Below, one piece after another: positions 25,333 through 37,233 of a stretch of 64,000 nucleotides of DNA. Position 1 is the stretch's first letter; the number at the start of each line of letters is the position of its first letter. This stretch comes from Osmia lignaria lignaria (taxonomy: Eukaryota > Arthropoda > Insecta > Hymenoptera > Megachilidae). Under the pieces are notes generated by a model. The model was not told the DNA's origin. It did not search any database and saw nothing but the letters and a program-made list of their open reading frames with translations. The stretch spans positions 3,162,001-3,226,000 of the forward strand of contig NW_027478169.1 in the NCBI RefSeq assembly GCF_051020975.1. Direction: 5' to 3'. The position numbers and the translations under genes are program-made.

Positions 25333-28300
25333 TCTGATGCGTAGTTCTCGAGATATATCAAGATATTTAAAAGTTCCGAAGCCGCACCAACATAATAGAG
25401 ATACAGAAACACCGTGGCCCCTTTCTTTGAGATAACTCTGCACTATTGCGAGCTGCAAATGCCACTTCCAGCTTAGCTGTGCAGAGGAAGAACAACAAGA
25501 AGAAGAAATATCTCGAAATATGTCCGTCAGGCCAGTTCCTTTGAGCTGAATCTGCAAATATTTCGGAAACGAAGCGAGCTATGACAAAATGTTAAGAGAC
25601 GTTTTTTATAGAGAATTATGTTTCCTACAATTTATGTTCTATGATATTTTTTGATCAGATGCGTAGTTCTCGAGATATATCAAGATATTTAAAAGTTCCG
25701 AAGCCGCACCAACATAATAGAGATACAGAAACACCGTGGCCCCTTTCTTTGAGATAACTCTGCACTATTGCGAGCTGCAAATGCCACTTCCAGCTTAGCT
25801 GCGCAGAAGAAGAACAACAAGAAGAAGAAATATCTCGAAATATGTCCGTCAGGCCAGTTCCTTTGAGCTGAATCTGCAAATATCTCGGAAACGAAGCGAG
25901 CTATGGCAAAATGTTAAGAGACGTTTTTTATAGAGAATTATGTTTCCTACAATTTATGTTCTATGATATTTTTTGATCAGAAGCGTAGTTTTCGAGATAT
26001 ATCGAGATATTTGAAAGTTCCGAAGCCGCACCAACATAATAGGGATACAGAAACACCGTGGCCCCATTCTTTGAGATAACTCTGCACTATTGCGAGCTGG
26101 AAATGCCACTTCCAGTTTAGCTGTGCAGAAGAAGAACAACAAGAAGAAGAAATATCTCGAAATATGTCCGTTAGGCCCCTTCCCGTGAGATAAATCTGCA
26201 AATATCTCGGAAACGAAGCGAGCTATGGCAAAATGTTAAGAGACCTCTTTTGTAGAGAATTAAGTTTCCTACTTTTTATGTTCTATGATATTTTTTGATC
26301 TGATGCGTAGTTCTCGAGATATATCAAGATATTTAAAAGTTCCGAAGCCGCACCAACATAATAGAGATACAGAAACACCGTGGCCCCTTTCTTTGAGATA
26401 ACTCTGCACTATTGCGAGCTGCAAATGCCACTTCCAGCTTAGCTGTGCAGAAGAAGAACAACAAGAAGAAGAAATATCTCGAAATATGTCCGTCAGGCCC
26501 CTTCCCTTGAGATATATCAGCAAGTATCTCGGAAACGAAGCGAGCTATGGCAAAATGTTAAGAGACCTTTTTTGTAGAGAATTATGTTTCCTACAATTTA
26601 TGTTCTATGATATTTTTTGATCAGAAGCGTAGTTTTCGAGATACATCGAGATATTTAAAAGTTCCGAAGCCGCACCAACATAGTAGAGATACAGAAACAC
26701 CGTGGCCCCTTTCTTTGAGATAACTCTGCACTAGTGCGAGCCGCAAATGCCACTTCCAGCTTAGCTGTGCAGAAGAAGAACAACAAGAAGAAGAAATATC
26801 TCGAAATATGTCCGTCAGGCCCCTTCCCTTGAGATAAATCTGCAAATATCTCGGAAACGAAGAGAGCTATGGCAAAATGTTGAGAGACCTTTTTTGTAGA
26901 GAATTAAGTTTCCTACTTTTTATGTTCTATGATATTTTTTGATCAGATGCGTAGTTCTCGAGATATATCAAGATATTTAAAAGTTACGAAGCCGCACCAA
27001 CATAATAGAGATACAGAAACACCGTGGCCCCTTTCTTTCAGATAACTATGCACTATTGCGAGCTGCAAATGCCACTTCCAGCTTAGCTGTACAGAAGAAC
27101 AACAAGAAGAAGAAATATCTCGAAATATGTCCGTCAGGCCCCTTCCCTTGAGATAAATCTGCAAATATCTCGGAAACGAAGAGAGCTATGGCAAAATGTT
27201 AAGAGACCTTTTTTGTAGAGAATTAAGTTTCCTACTTTTTATGTTCTATGATATTTTTTGATCAGATGCGTAGTTCTCGAGATATATCAAGATATTTAAA
27301 AGTTACGAAGCCGCACCAGCATAATAGAGATACAGAAACACCGTGGCCCCTTTCTTTCAGATAACTATGCACTATTGCGAGCTGCAAATGCCACTTCCAG
27401 CTTAGCTGTGCAGAAGAACAACAAGAAGAAGAAATATCTCGAAATATGTCCGTCAGGCCCCTTCCCTTGAGATAAATCTGCAAATATCTCGGAAACGAAG
27501 AGAGCTATGGCAAAATGTTAAGAGACTTTTTTTGTAGAGAATTAAGTTTCCTACTTTTTATGTTCTATGATATTTTTTGATCTGATGCGTAGTTCTCGAG
27601 ATATATCAAGATATTTAAAAGTTCCGAAGCCGCACCAACATAATAGAGATACAGAAACACCGTGGCCCCTTTCTTTGAGATAACTCTGCACTATTGCGAG
27701 CTGGAAATGCCACTTCCAGCTTAGCTGTGCAGAAGAAGAACAACAAGAAGAAGAAATATCTCGAAATATGTCCGTCAGGCCCCTTCCCTTGAGATATATC
27801 AGCAAATATCTCGGAAACGAAGCGAGCTATGGCAAAATCTTAAGAGACCTTTTTTGTAGAGAATTATGTTTCCTACAATTTATGTTCTATGATATTTTTT
27901 GATCAGAAGCGTAGTTTTCGAGATACATCGAGATATTTAAAAGTTCCGAAGCCGCACCAACATAATAGAGATACAGAAACACCGTGGCCCCTTTCTTTGA
28001 GATAACTCTGCACTAGTGCGAGCCGCAAATGCCACTTCCAGCTTAGCTGTGCAGAAGAAGAACAACAAGAAGAAGAAATATCTCGAAATATGTCCGTCAG
28101 GCCCCTTCCCTTGAGATAAATCTGCAAATATCTCGGAAACGAAGCGAGCTATGGCAAAATGTTAAGAGACCTTTTTTGTAGAGAATTAAGTTTCCTACTT
28201 TTTATGTTCTATGATATTTTTTGATCAGATGCGTGGTTCTCGAGATATATCAAGATATTTAAAAGTTCCGAAGCCGCACCAACATAATAGAGATACAGAA

Positions 28301-29509
28301 ACACCGTGGCCCCTTTCTTTGAGATAACTCTGCACTATTGCGAGCTGCAAATGCCACTTCCAGCTTAGCTGTGCAGAGGAAGAACAACAAGAAGAAGAAA
28401 TATCTCGAAATATGTCCGTCAGGCCAGTTCCTTTGAGCCAAATCTGCAAATATCTCGGAAACGAAGCGAGCTATGACAAAATGTTAAGAGACGTTTTTTA
28501 TAGAGAATTATGTTTCCTACAATTTATGTTCTATGATATTTTTTGATCAGAAGCGTAGTTTTCGAGATATATCGAGATATTTAAAAGTTCCGAAGCCGCA
28601 CCAACATAATAGGGATACAGAAACACCGTGGCCCCTTTCTTTGAGATAACTCTGCACTATTGCGAGCCGCAAATGCCACTTCCAGCTTAGCTGTGCAGAA
28701 GAAGAGCAACAAGAAGAAGAAATATCTCGAAATATGTCCGTCAGGCCCCTTCCCTTGAGATAAATCTGCAAATATCTCGGAAACGAAGCGAGCTATGGCA
28801 AAATGTTAAGAGACCTTTTTTGTAGAGAATTAAGTTTCCTACTTTTTATGTCCTATGATATTTTTTGATCAGATGCGTAGTTCTCGAGATATATCAAGAT
28901 ATTTAAAAGTTCCGAAGCCGCACCAACATAATAGGGATACAGAAACACCGTGGCCCCTTTCTTTGAGATAACTCTGCACTATTGCGAGCCGCAAATGCCA
29001 CTTCCAGCTTAGCTGTGCAGAAGAAGAGCAACAAGAAGAAGAAATATCTCGAAATATGTCCGTCAGGCCCCTTCCCTTGAGATATATCTGCAAATATCTC
29101 GGAAACGAAGCGAGCTATGGCAAAATGTTAAGAGACCTTTTTTGTAGAGAATTAAGTTTCCTACTTTTTATGTTCTATGATATTTTTTGATCAGATGCGT
29201 AGTTCTCGAGATATATCAAGATATTTAAAAGTTACGAAGCCGCACCAACATAATAGAGATACAGAAACACCGTGGCCCCTTTCTTTCAGATAACTATGCA
29301 CTATTGCGAGCTGCAAATGCCACTTCCAGCTTAGCTGTGCAGAAGAACAACAAGAAGAAGAAATATCTCGAAATATGTCCGTCAGGCCCCATCCCTTGAG
29401 ATAAATCTGCAAATATCTCGGAAACGAAGAGAGCTATGGCAAAATGTTAAGAGACCTTTTTTGTAGAGAATTAAGTTTCCTACTTTTTATGTTCTATGAT
29501 ATTTTTTGA
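25333..29509. repeat. HOR copy D2, expanded by one 319-bp monomer (4,177 bp)
   Basis: This is the tandem partner of 21,475-25,332. The first six units match at a spacing of 3,858 bp and the next six at 4,177 bp, because an additional 319-bp unit at 27,262 follows the one at 26,943. These two 319-bp neighbours share GTTACGAAG and TTTCAGATAACTATGC, so the second is a local duplicate. At 26,621 the unit carries CTAGTGCGAGCCGC where D1 has CTATTGCGAGCTGC, which looks like a short conversion tract. The final unit (29,191) differs from its D1 partner in its first part. Confidence 0.9.
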
Positions 29510-30472
29510 TCAGATGCGTAGTTCTCGAGATATATCAAGATATTTAAAAGTTACGAAGCCGCACCAACATAATAGAGATACAGAAACACCGTGGCCCCTT
29601 TCTTTCAGATAACTATGCACTATTGCGAGCTGCAAATGCCACTTCCAGCTTAGCTGTGCAGAAGAACAACAAGAAGAAGAAATATCTCGAAATATGTCCG
29701 TCAGGCCCCTTCCCTTGAGATAAATCTGCAAATATCTCGGAAACGAAGCGAGCTATGGCAAAATGTTAAGAGACCTTTTTTGTAGAGAATTAAGTTTCCT
29801 ACATTTTATGTTCTATGATATTTTTCGATCAGAGGCGTAGTTCTCGAGATATATCAAGATATTTAAAAGTTCCGAAGCCGCACCAACATAATAGAGATAC
29901 AGAAACACCGTGGCCCCTTTCTTTGAGATAACTCTGCACTATTGCGAGCTGCAGATGCCACTTCCAGCTTAGCTGTGCAGAGGAAGAACAACAAGAAGAA
30001 AAAATATCTCGAAATATGTCCGTCAGGCCAGTTCCTTTGAGCTGAATCTGCAAATATCTCGGAAACGAAGCGAGCTATGGCAAAATGTTAAGAGACGTTT
30101 TTTATAGAGAATTATGTTTCCTACAATTTATGTTCTATGATATTTTTTGATCAGAAGCGTAGTTTTCGAGATATATCGAGATATTTGAAAGTTCCGAAGC
30201 CGCACCAACATAATAGGGATACAGAAACACCGTGGCCCCTTTCTTTGAGATAACTCTGCACTATTGCGAGCTGGAAATGCCACTTCCAGTTTAGCTGTGC
30301 AGAAGAAGAACAACAAGAAGAAGAAATATCTCGAAATATGTCCGTTAGGCCCCTTCCCGTGAGATAAATCTGCAAATATCTCGGAAACGAAGCGAGCTAT
30401 GGCAAAATGTTAAGAGACCTCTTTTGTAGAGAATTAAGTTTCCTACTTTTTATGTTCTATGATATTTTTTGA
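29510..30472. repeat. Fragment of a third D-type copy (3 units)
   Basis: The units are at 29,510 (319 bp), 29,829 and 30,151. The first duplicates the 29,191 unit next to it. The second carries TTTTTCGATCAGAGGCG, GCTGCAGATGCC and GAAGAAAAAATATC, the last two shared with 33,048. The third repeats the ATTTGAAAGTTCC and CCCGTGAGAT markers of 22,119 and 25,977 but lacks their CCCCATTCTTTG change. Confidence 0.82.
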
Positions 30473-31116
30473 TCAGATGCGTAGTTCTCGAGATATATCA
30501 AGATATTTAAAAGTTCCGAAGCCGCACCAACATAATAGAGATACAGAAACACCGTGGCCCCTTTCTTTGAGATAACTCTGCACTATTGCGAGCCGCAAAT
30601 GCCACTTCCAGCTTAGCTGTGCCGAAGAAGAACAACAAGAAGAAGAAATATCTCGAAATATGTCCGTCAGGCCCCTTCCCTTGAGATAAATCTGCAAATA
30701 TCTCGGAAACGAAGCGAGCTATGGCAAAATGTTAAGAGACCTTTTTTGTAGAGAATTAAGTTTCCTACTTTTTATCTTCTATGATATTTTTTGATCAGAT
30801 GCGTAGTTCTCGAGATATATCATGATATTTAAAAGTTCCGAAGCCGCACCAACATAATAGAGATACAGAAACACGGTGGCCCCTCTCTTTGAGATAACTC
30901 TGCACTATTGCGAGCTGCAAATGCCACTTCCAGCTTAGCTGTGCAGAGGAAGAACAACAAGAAGAAGAAACATCTCGATATACGTCCGTCAGGCCCCTTC
31001 CCTTGAGATAAATCTGCAAATATCTCGGAAACGAAGCGAGCTACGGCAAAATGTTTAGAGACCTTTCTTGTAGAGAATTAAGTTTCCTACTTTTTATGTT
31101 CTATGATATTTTTTGA
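30473..31116. repeat. Two monomers opening region E, one divergent
   Basis: The 30,473 unit is ordinary except for GTGCCGAAGAAG. The 30,795 unit has clustered private changes: ATATCATGATATTT, ACACGGTGGCCCC, CCCCTCTCTTTG and AAACATCTCGATATACG. Its end (GAGCTACGGC, TTTAGAGACCTTTCTTG) matches the end of the 14,072 unit just before 14,394, again pointing to a mosaic origin. Confidence 0.82.
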
Positions 31117-34013
31117 TCAGATGCGTAGTTCTCGAGACATATCAAGATATCTAAAAGTTCCGAAGCCGCACCAACATAATAGAGATACAGAAACACCGTG
31201 GCCCCTTTCTTCGAGATAACTCTGCACTATTGCGAGCTGCAAATGCCACTTCCAGCTTAGCTGTGCAGAAGAAGAACAACAAGAAGAAGAAATATCTCGA
31301 AAAATGTCCGTCAGGCCCCTTCCCTTGAGATAAATCTGCAAATATCTAGGAAACGAAGCGAGCTATGGCAAAATGTTAAGAGACCTTATTTGTAGAGAAT
31401 TAAGTTTCCTACTTTTTATGTTATATGATATTTTTTGATCAGATGCGTAGTTCTCGAGATATATCAAGATATTTAAAAGTTCCGAAGCCGCACCAACATA
31501 ATAGAGATACAGAAACACCGTGGCCCCCTTCTTTGAGATAACTCTGCGCTATTGCGAGCTGGAGATGCCACTTCCAGTTTAGCTGTGCAGAAGAAGAACA
31601 ACAAGAAGAGGAAATATCTCGAAATATGTCCGTCAGGCCCCTTCCCTTGAGATATATCTGCAAATATCTCGGAAACGAAACGAGCTATGGCAAAATGTTA
31701 AGAGACCTTTTTTGTAGAGAATTATGTTTCCTACAATTTATGTTCTATGATATTTTTTGATCAGAAGCGTAGTTTTCGAGATATATCGAGATATTTAAAA
31801 GATCCGAAGCTGCACCAACATAATAGAGATACAGAAACACCGTGGCCCCTTTCTTTGAGATAACTCTGCCCTAGTGCGAGCCGCAAATGCCGCTTCCAGC
31901 TTAGCTGTGCAGAAGAAGAACAACAAGAAGAAGAAATATCTCGAAATATGTCCGTCAGGCCCCTTCCCTCGAGATAAATCTGCAAATATCTCGGAAACGA
32001 AGCGAGCTATGGCAAAATGTGAAGAGACCTTTTTTGTAGAGAATTAAGTTTCCTACTTTTCATGTTCTATGATATTTTTTGATCGGATGCGTAGTTCTCG
32101 AGATATATCAAGATATTTAAAAGTTCCGAAGCCGCACCAACATAATAGAGATACAGAAACACCGTGGCCCCTTTCTTTGAGATAACTCTGCCCTAGTGCG
32201 AGCCGCAAATGCCGCTTCCAGCTTAGCTGTGCAGAAGAAGAGCAACAAGAAGAAGAAATATCTCGAAATATGTCCGTCAGGCCCCTTCCCTTGAGATATA
32301 TCTGCAAATATCTCGGAAACGAAGCGAGCCATGGCAAAATGTTAAGAGACCGTTTTTGTAGAGAATTAAGTTTCCTACTTTTTATGTTCTATGATATTTT
32401 TTGATCAGACGCGTAGTTCTCGAGATATATCAAGATATTTAAAAGTTCCGAAGCCGCACCAACATAATAGAGATACAGAAACACCGTGGCCCCTTTCTTT
32501 GAGATAACTCTGCACTATTGCGAGCTGCAAATGCCACTTCCAGCTAAGCTGTGCAGAAGAAGAACAACAAGAAGAAGAAATATCTCGAAATATGTCCGTC
32601 AGGCCCCTTCCCTTGAGATAAATCTGCAAATATCTCGGAAACGAAGAGAGCTATGGCAAAATGTTAAGAGACCTTTTTTGTAGAGAATTAAGTTTCCTAC
32701 TTTTCATGTTCTATGATATTTTTTGATCAGATGCGTAGTTCTCGAGATATATCAAGATATTTAAAAGTTCCGAAGCCGCACCAACATAATAGAGGTACAG
32801 AAACACCGTGGCCCCTTTCTTTGAGATAACTCTGCACTATTGCGAGCTGTAAATGCCACTTCCAGTTTAGCTGTGCAGAAGAAGAACAACAAGAAGAAGA
32901 AATATCTCGAAATATGTCCGTCAGGCCCCTTCCCTTGAGATATATCTGCAATATCTCGGAAACGAAGCGAGCTATGGCAAAATGTTAAGAGACCTTTTTT
33001 GTAGAGAATTATGTTTCCTACAATTTATGTTCTATGATATTTTTTGATCAGAAGCGTAGTTTTCGAGATATATCGAGATATTTAAAAGTTCCGAAGCCGC
33101 CCCAACATAATAGAGATACAGAAACACCGTGGCCCCTTTCTTTGAGATAACTCTGCACTATTGCGAGCTGCAGATGCCACTTCCAGCTTAGCTGTGCAGA
33201 GGAAGAACAACAAGAAGAAAAAATATCTCGAAATATGTCCGTCAGGCCAGCTCCTTTGAGCTGAGGCTGCAAATATCTCGGAAACGAAGCGGGCTATGGC
33301 AAAATGTTAAGAGACGTTTTTTGTAGAGAATTATGTTTCCTACAATTTATGTTCTATGATATTTTTTGATCAGAAGCGTAGTTTTCGAGATATATCGAGA
33401 TATTTAAAAGTTCCGAAGACGCACCAACATAATAGAGATACAGAAACACCGTGGCCCCTTTCTTTGAGATAACTCTGCGCTATTGCGAGCTGGAAATGCC
33501 ACTTCCAGTTTAGCTGCGCAGAAGAAGAACAACAAGAAGAGGAAATATCTCGAAATATGTCCGTCAGGCCCCTTCCCTTGAGATATATCTGCAAATATCT
33601 CGGAAACGAAACGAGCTATGGCAAAATGTTAAGAGACCTTTTTTGTAGAGAATTAAGTTTCCTACTTTTTATGCTCTATGATATTTTTGGATCGGATGCG
33701 TAGTTCTCGAGATATATCAAGATATTTAAAAAATCCGAAGCCGCACCAACAAAATAGAGATACAGAAACACCGTGGCCCCTTTCTTTGAGATAACTCTGC
33801 ACTATTGCGAGCTGCAAATGCCACTTCCAGCTTAGCTGTGCAGAAGAAGAACAACAAGAAGAAGAAATATCTCGAAATATGTCCGTCAGGCCCCTTCCCT
33901 TGAGATAAATCTGCAAATATCTCGGAAACGAAGCGAGCTATGGCAAAATGTTAAGAGACCTTTTTTGTAGAGAATTATGTTTCCTACTTTTTATGTTCTA
34001 TGATATTTTTTGA
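31117..34013. repeat. 9-monomer spaced repeat, copy E1 (2,897 bp)
   Basis: The units start at 31,117, 31,439, 31,761, 32,083, 32,405, 32,727 (321 bp), 33,048, 33,370 and 33,692. The first three return at 34,014-34,979, a spacing of 2,897 bp (9 x 322 minus 1). They are relatives of the B hexamer: TCTAAAAGTTCC and TCTTCGAG, then a CTGCGCTATTGCG unit, then AAAGATCCGAAGCTGC. The 33,692 unit shares AAAAAATCCG and ATGCTCTATG with 14,716. The 32,727 unit lost one base at the CTGCAATATC stretch near 32,948. Confidence 0.85.
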
Positions 34014-34979
34014 TCAGATGCGTAGTTCTCGAGATATATCAAGATATCTAAAAGTTCCGAAGCCGCACCAACATAATAGAGATACAGAAACACCGTGGCC
34101 CCTTTCTTCGAGATAACTCTGCACTATTGCGAGCTGCAAATGCCACTTCCAGCTTAGCTGTGCAGAAGAAGAACAACAAGAAGAAGAAATATCTCGAAAA
34201 ATGTCCGTCAGGCCCCTTCCCTTGAGATAAATCTGCAAATATCTAGGAAACGAAGCGAGCTATGGCAAAATGTTAAGAGATCTTATTTGTAGAGAATTAA
34301 GTTTCCTACTTTTTATGTTCTATGATATTTTTTGATCAGATGCGTAGTTCTCGAGATATATCAAGATATTTAAAAGTTCCGAAGCCGCACCAACATAATA
34401 GAGATACAGAAACACCGTGGCCCCTTTCTTTGAGATAACTCTGCGCTATTGCGAGCTGGAAATGCCACTTCCAGTTTAGCTGTGCAGAAGAAGAACAACA
34501 AGAAGAGGAAATATCTCGAAATATGTCCGTCAGGCCCCTTCCCTTGAGATATATCTGCAAATATCTCGGAAACGAAACGAGCTATGGCAAAATGTTAAGA
34601 GACCTTTTTTGTAGAGAATTATGTTTCCTACAATTTATGTTCTATGATATTTTTTGATCAGAAGCGTAGTTTTCGAGATAGATCGAGATATTTAAAAGAT
34701 CCGAAGCTGCACCAACATAATAGAGATACAGAAACACCGTGGCCCCTTTCTTTGAGATAACTCTGCCCTAGTGCGAGCCGCAAATGCCGCTTCCAGCTTA
34801 GCTGTGCAGAAGAAGAACAACAAGAAGAAGAAATATCTTGAAATATGTCCGTCAGGCCCCTTCCCTCGAGATAAATCTGCAAATATCTCGGAAACGAAGC
34901 GAGCTATGGCAAAATGTTGAGAGACCTTTTTTGTAGAGAATGAAGTTTCCTCCTTTTTATGTTCTATGATATTTTTTGA
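34014..34979. repeat. Recurring trimer, copy of 31,117-32,082
   Basis: Three units (34,014, 34,336 and 34,658) repeat 31,117, 31,439 and 31,761 with few changes. In the third, TCGAGATAGATCGAG and ATCTTGAAATATG are private. Its right end has the GAGAATGAAGTTTCCTCC variant of the hexamer unit at 16,004 rather than the form found after 31,761, so the right boundary of the copy lies inside this unit. Confidence 0.85.
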
Positions 34980-35204
34980 TCGGATGCGTAGTTCTCGAGA
35001 TATATCAAGATATTTAAAAGTTCCGAAGCCGCACCAACATAATAGAGATACAGAAACACCGTGGCCCCTTTCTTTGAGATAACTCTGCACTATTGCGAGC
35101 TGCAAATGCCACTTCCAGCTTAGCTGTGCAGAAGAAGAACAACAAGAAGAAGAAATATCTGGAAATATGTCCGTCAGGCCCCTTCCCTTGAGATAAATCT
35201 GCAA
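34692..35204 (-). other. 170-codon open frame crossing two monomers, judged non-coding
   Basis: This is the longest open frame I find in the window. It exists because the 34,980 unit has CGG where the usual stop lies, so the frame runs into the next unit; since 322 leaves a remainder of one when divided by three, it reads that unit in a second open frame. The same second frame is open alone in other units (for example 32,117-32,332). No known domain is visible. It is a by-product of repetition. Confidence 0.75.
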
Positions 35205-37233
35205 ATATCTCGGAAACGAAGCGAGCTACGGCAAAATGTTAAGAGACCTTTTTTGTAGAGAATTATATTTCCCACAATTTAGGTTCTATGATATTTTTTG
35301 ATCAGAAGCGTAGTTTTCGAGATATATCGAGATATTTAAAAGATCCGAAGCTGCACCAACATAATAGAGATACAGAAACACCGTGGCCCCTTTCTTTGAG
35401 ATAACTCTGCACTAGTGCGAGCCGCAAATGCCGCTTCCAGCTTAGCTGTGCAGAAGAAGAACAACAAGAAGAAGAAATATCTCGAAATATGTCCGTCAGG
35501 CCCCTTCCCTCGAGATAAATCTGCAAATATCTCGGAAACGAAGCGAGGTATGGCAAAATGTCAAGAGACCTTTTTTGTAGAGAATTAAGTTTCCTACTTT
35601 TTATGTTCTATGATATTTTTTGATCGGATGCGTAGTTCTCGAGATATATCAAGATATTTAAAAGTTCCGAAGCCGCACCAACATAATAGAGATACAGAAA
35701 CACCGTGGCCCCTTTCTTTGAGATAACTCTGCACTATTGCGAGCTGCAAATGCCACTTCCAGCTTAGCTGTGCAGAAGAAGAACAACAAGAAGAAGAAAT
35801 ATCTGGAAATATGTCCGTCAGGCCCCTTCCCTTGAGATACATCTGCAAATATCTCGGAAACGAAGCGAGCTACGGCAAAATGTTAAGAGACCTTTTTTGT
35901 AGAGAATTATATTTCCCACAATTTAGGTTCTATGATATTTTTTGATCAGAAGCGTAGTTTTCGAGATATATCGAGATATTTAAAAGATCCGAAGCCGCAC
36001 CAACATAATAGAGATACAGAAACACCGTGGCCCCTTTCTTTGAGATAACTCTGCACCATTGCGAGCTGCAAATGCCACTTCCAGCTTAGCTGTGCAGAAG
36101 AAGACCAACAAGAAGAAGAAATATCTCGAAATATGTCCGTCAGGCCCCTTCCCTTGAGATAAATCTGCAAATATCTCGGAAACGAAGGGAGCTATGGCAA
36201 AATGTTAAGAGACCTTATTTGTAGAGAATTAAGTTTCCTACTTTTTACGTTCTATGATATTATTTGATCAGATGCGTAGTTCTCGAGATATATCAAGATA
36301 TTTAAAAGTTCCGAAGCCGCACCAACATAATAGAGATACAGAAACACCGTGGCCCCTTTCTTTGAGATAACTCTGCCCTAATGCGAGCCGCAAATGCCGC
36401 TTCCAGCTTAGCTGTGCAGAAGAAGAACAACAAGAAGAAGAAATATCTCGAAATATGTCCGTCAGGCCCCTTCCCTCGAGATAAATCTGCAAATATCTCG
36501 GAAACGAAGCGAGCTATGGCAAAATGTTAAGAGACCTTTTTTGTAGAGAATGAAGTTTCCTCCTTTTTATGTTCTATGATATTTTTTGATCGGATGCCTA
36601 GTTCTCGAGATATATCAAGATATTTAAAAGTTCCGAAGCCGCACCAACATAATAGAGATACAGAAACACCGTGGCCCCTTTCTTTGAGATAACTCTGCAC
36701 TATTGCGAGCTGCAAATGCCACTTCCAGCTTAGCTGTGCAGAAGAAGAACAACAAGAAGAAGAAATATCTGGAAATATGTCCGTCAGGCCCCTTCCCTTG
36801 AGATAAATCTGCAAATATCTCGGAAACGAAGCGAGCTACGGCAAAATGTTAAGAGACCTTTTTTGTAGAGAATTATATTTCCCACAATTTAGGTTCTATG
36901 ATATTTTTTGATCAGAAGCGTAGTTTTCGAGATATATCGAGATATTTAAAAGATCCGAAGCCGCACCAACATAATAGAGATACAGAAACACCGTGGCCCC
37001 TTTCTTTGAGATAACTCTGCACTATTGCGAGCTGCAAATGCCACTTCCAGCTTAGCTGTGCAGAAGAAGAACAACAAGAAGAAGAAATATCTCGAAATAT
37101 GTCCGTCAGGCCCCTTCCCTTGAGATAAATCTGCAAATATCTCGGAAACGAAGCGAGCTATGGCAAAATGTTAAGAGACCTTATTTGTAGAGAATTAGGT
37201 TTCCTACTTTTCATGTTCTATGATATTTTTTGA
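34980..37233. repeat. Trimer block, two 966-bp copies plus one lead unit
   Basis: Call X the CGGATGCG / ATCTGGAAATATG / TTCCCACAATTTAGG unit, Y the unit with ATGCCGCTTCC, and Z the AAAGATCCGAAGCCGC unit without that change. From 34,658 the order is Y X, Y X Z, Y X Z: X at 34,980, Y at 35,302, X at 35,624, Z at 35,946, Y at 36,268, X at 36,590 and Z at 36,912. The repeat spacing first is 644 bp (dimer), then 966 bp (trimer). The second Y has a CAGATGCG beginning, so it is itself a hybrid. Confidence 0.84.

Noticed and set aside
34692..35204. 170-codon frame as a genuine gene
   Set aside because: It is the monomer frame read through a changed stop into the next unit in another frame. Both halves occur separately in many units, and no domain or regulatory context supports a gene.
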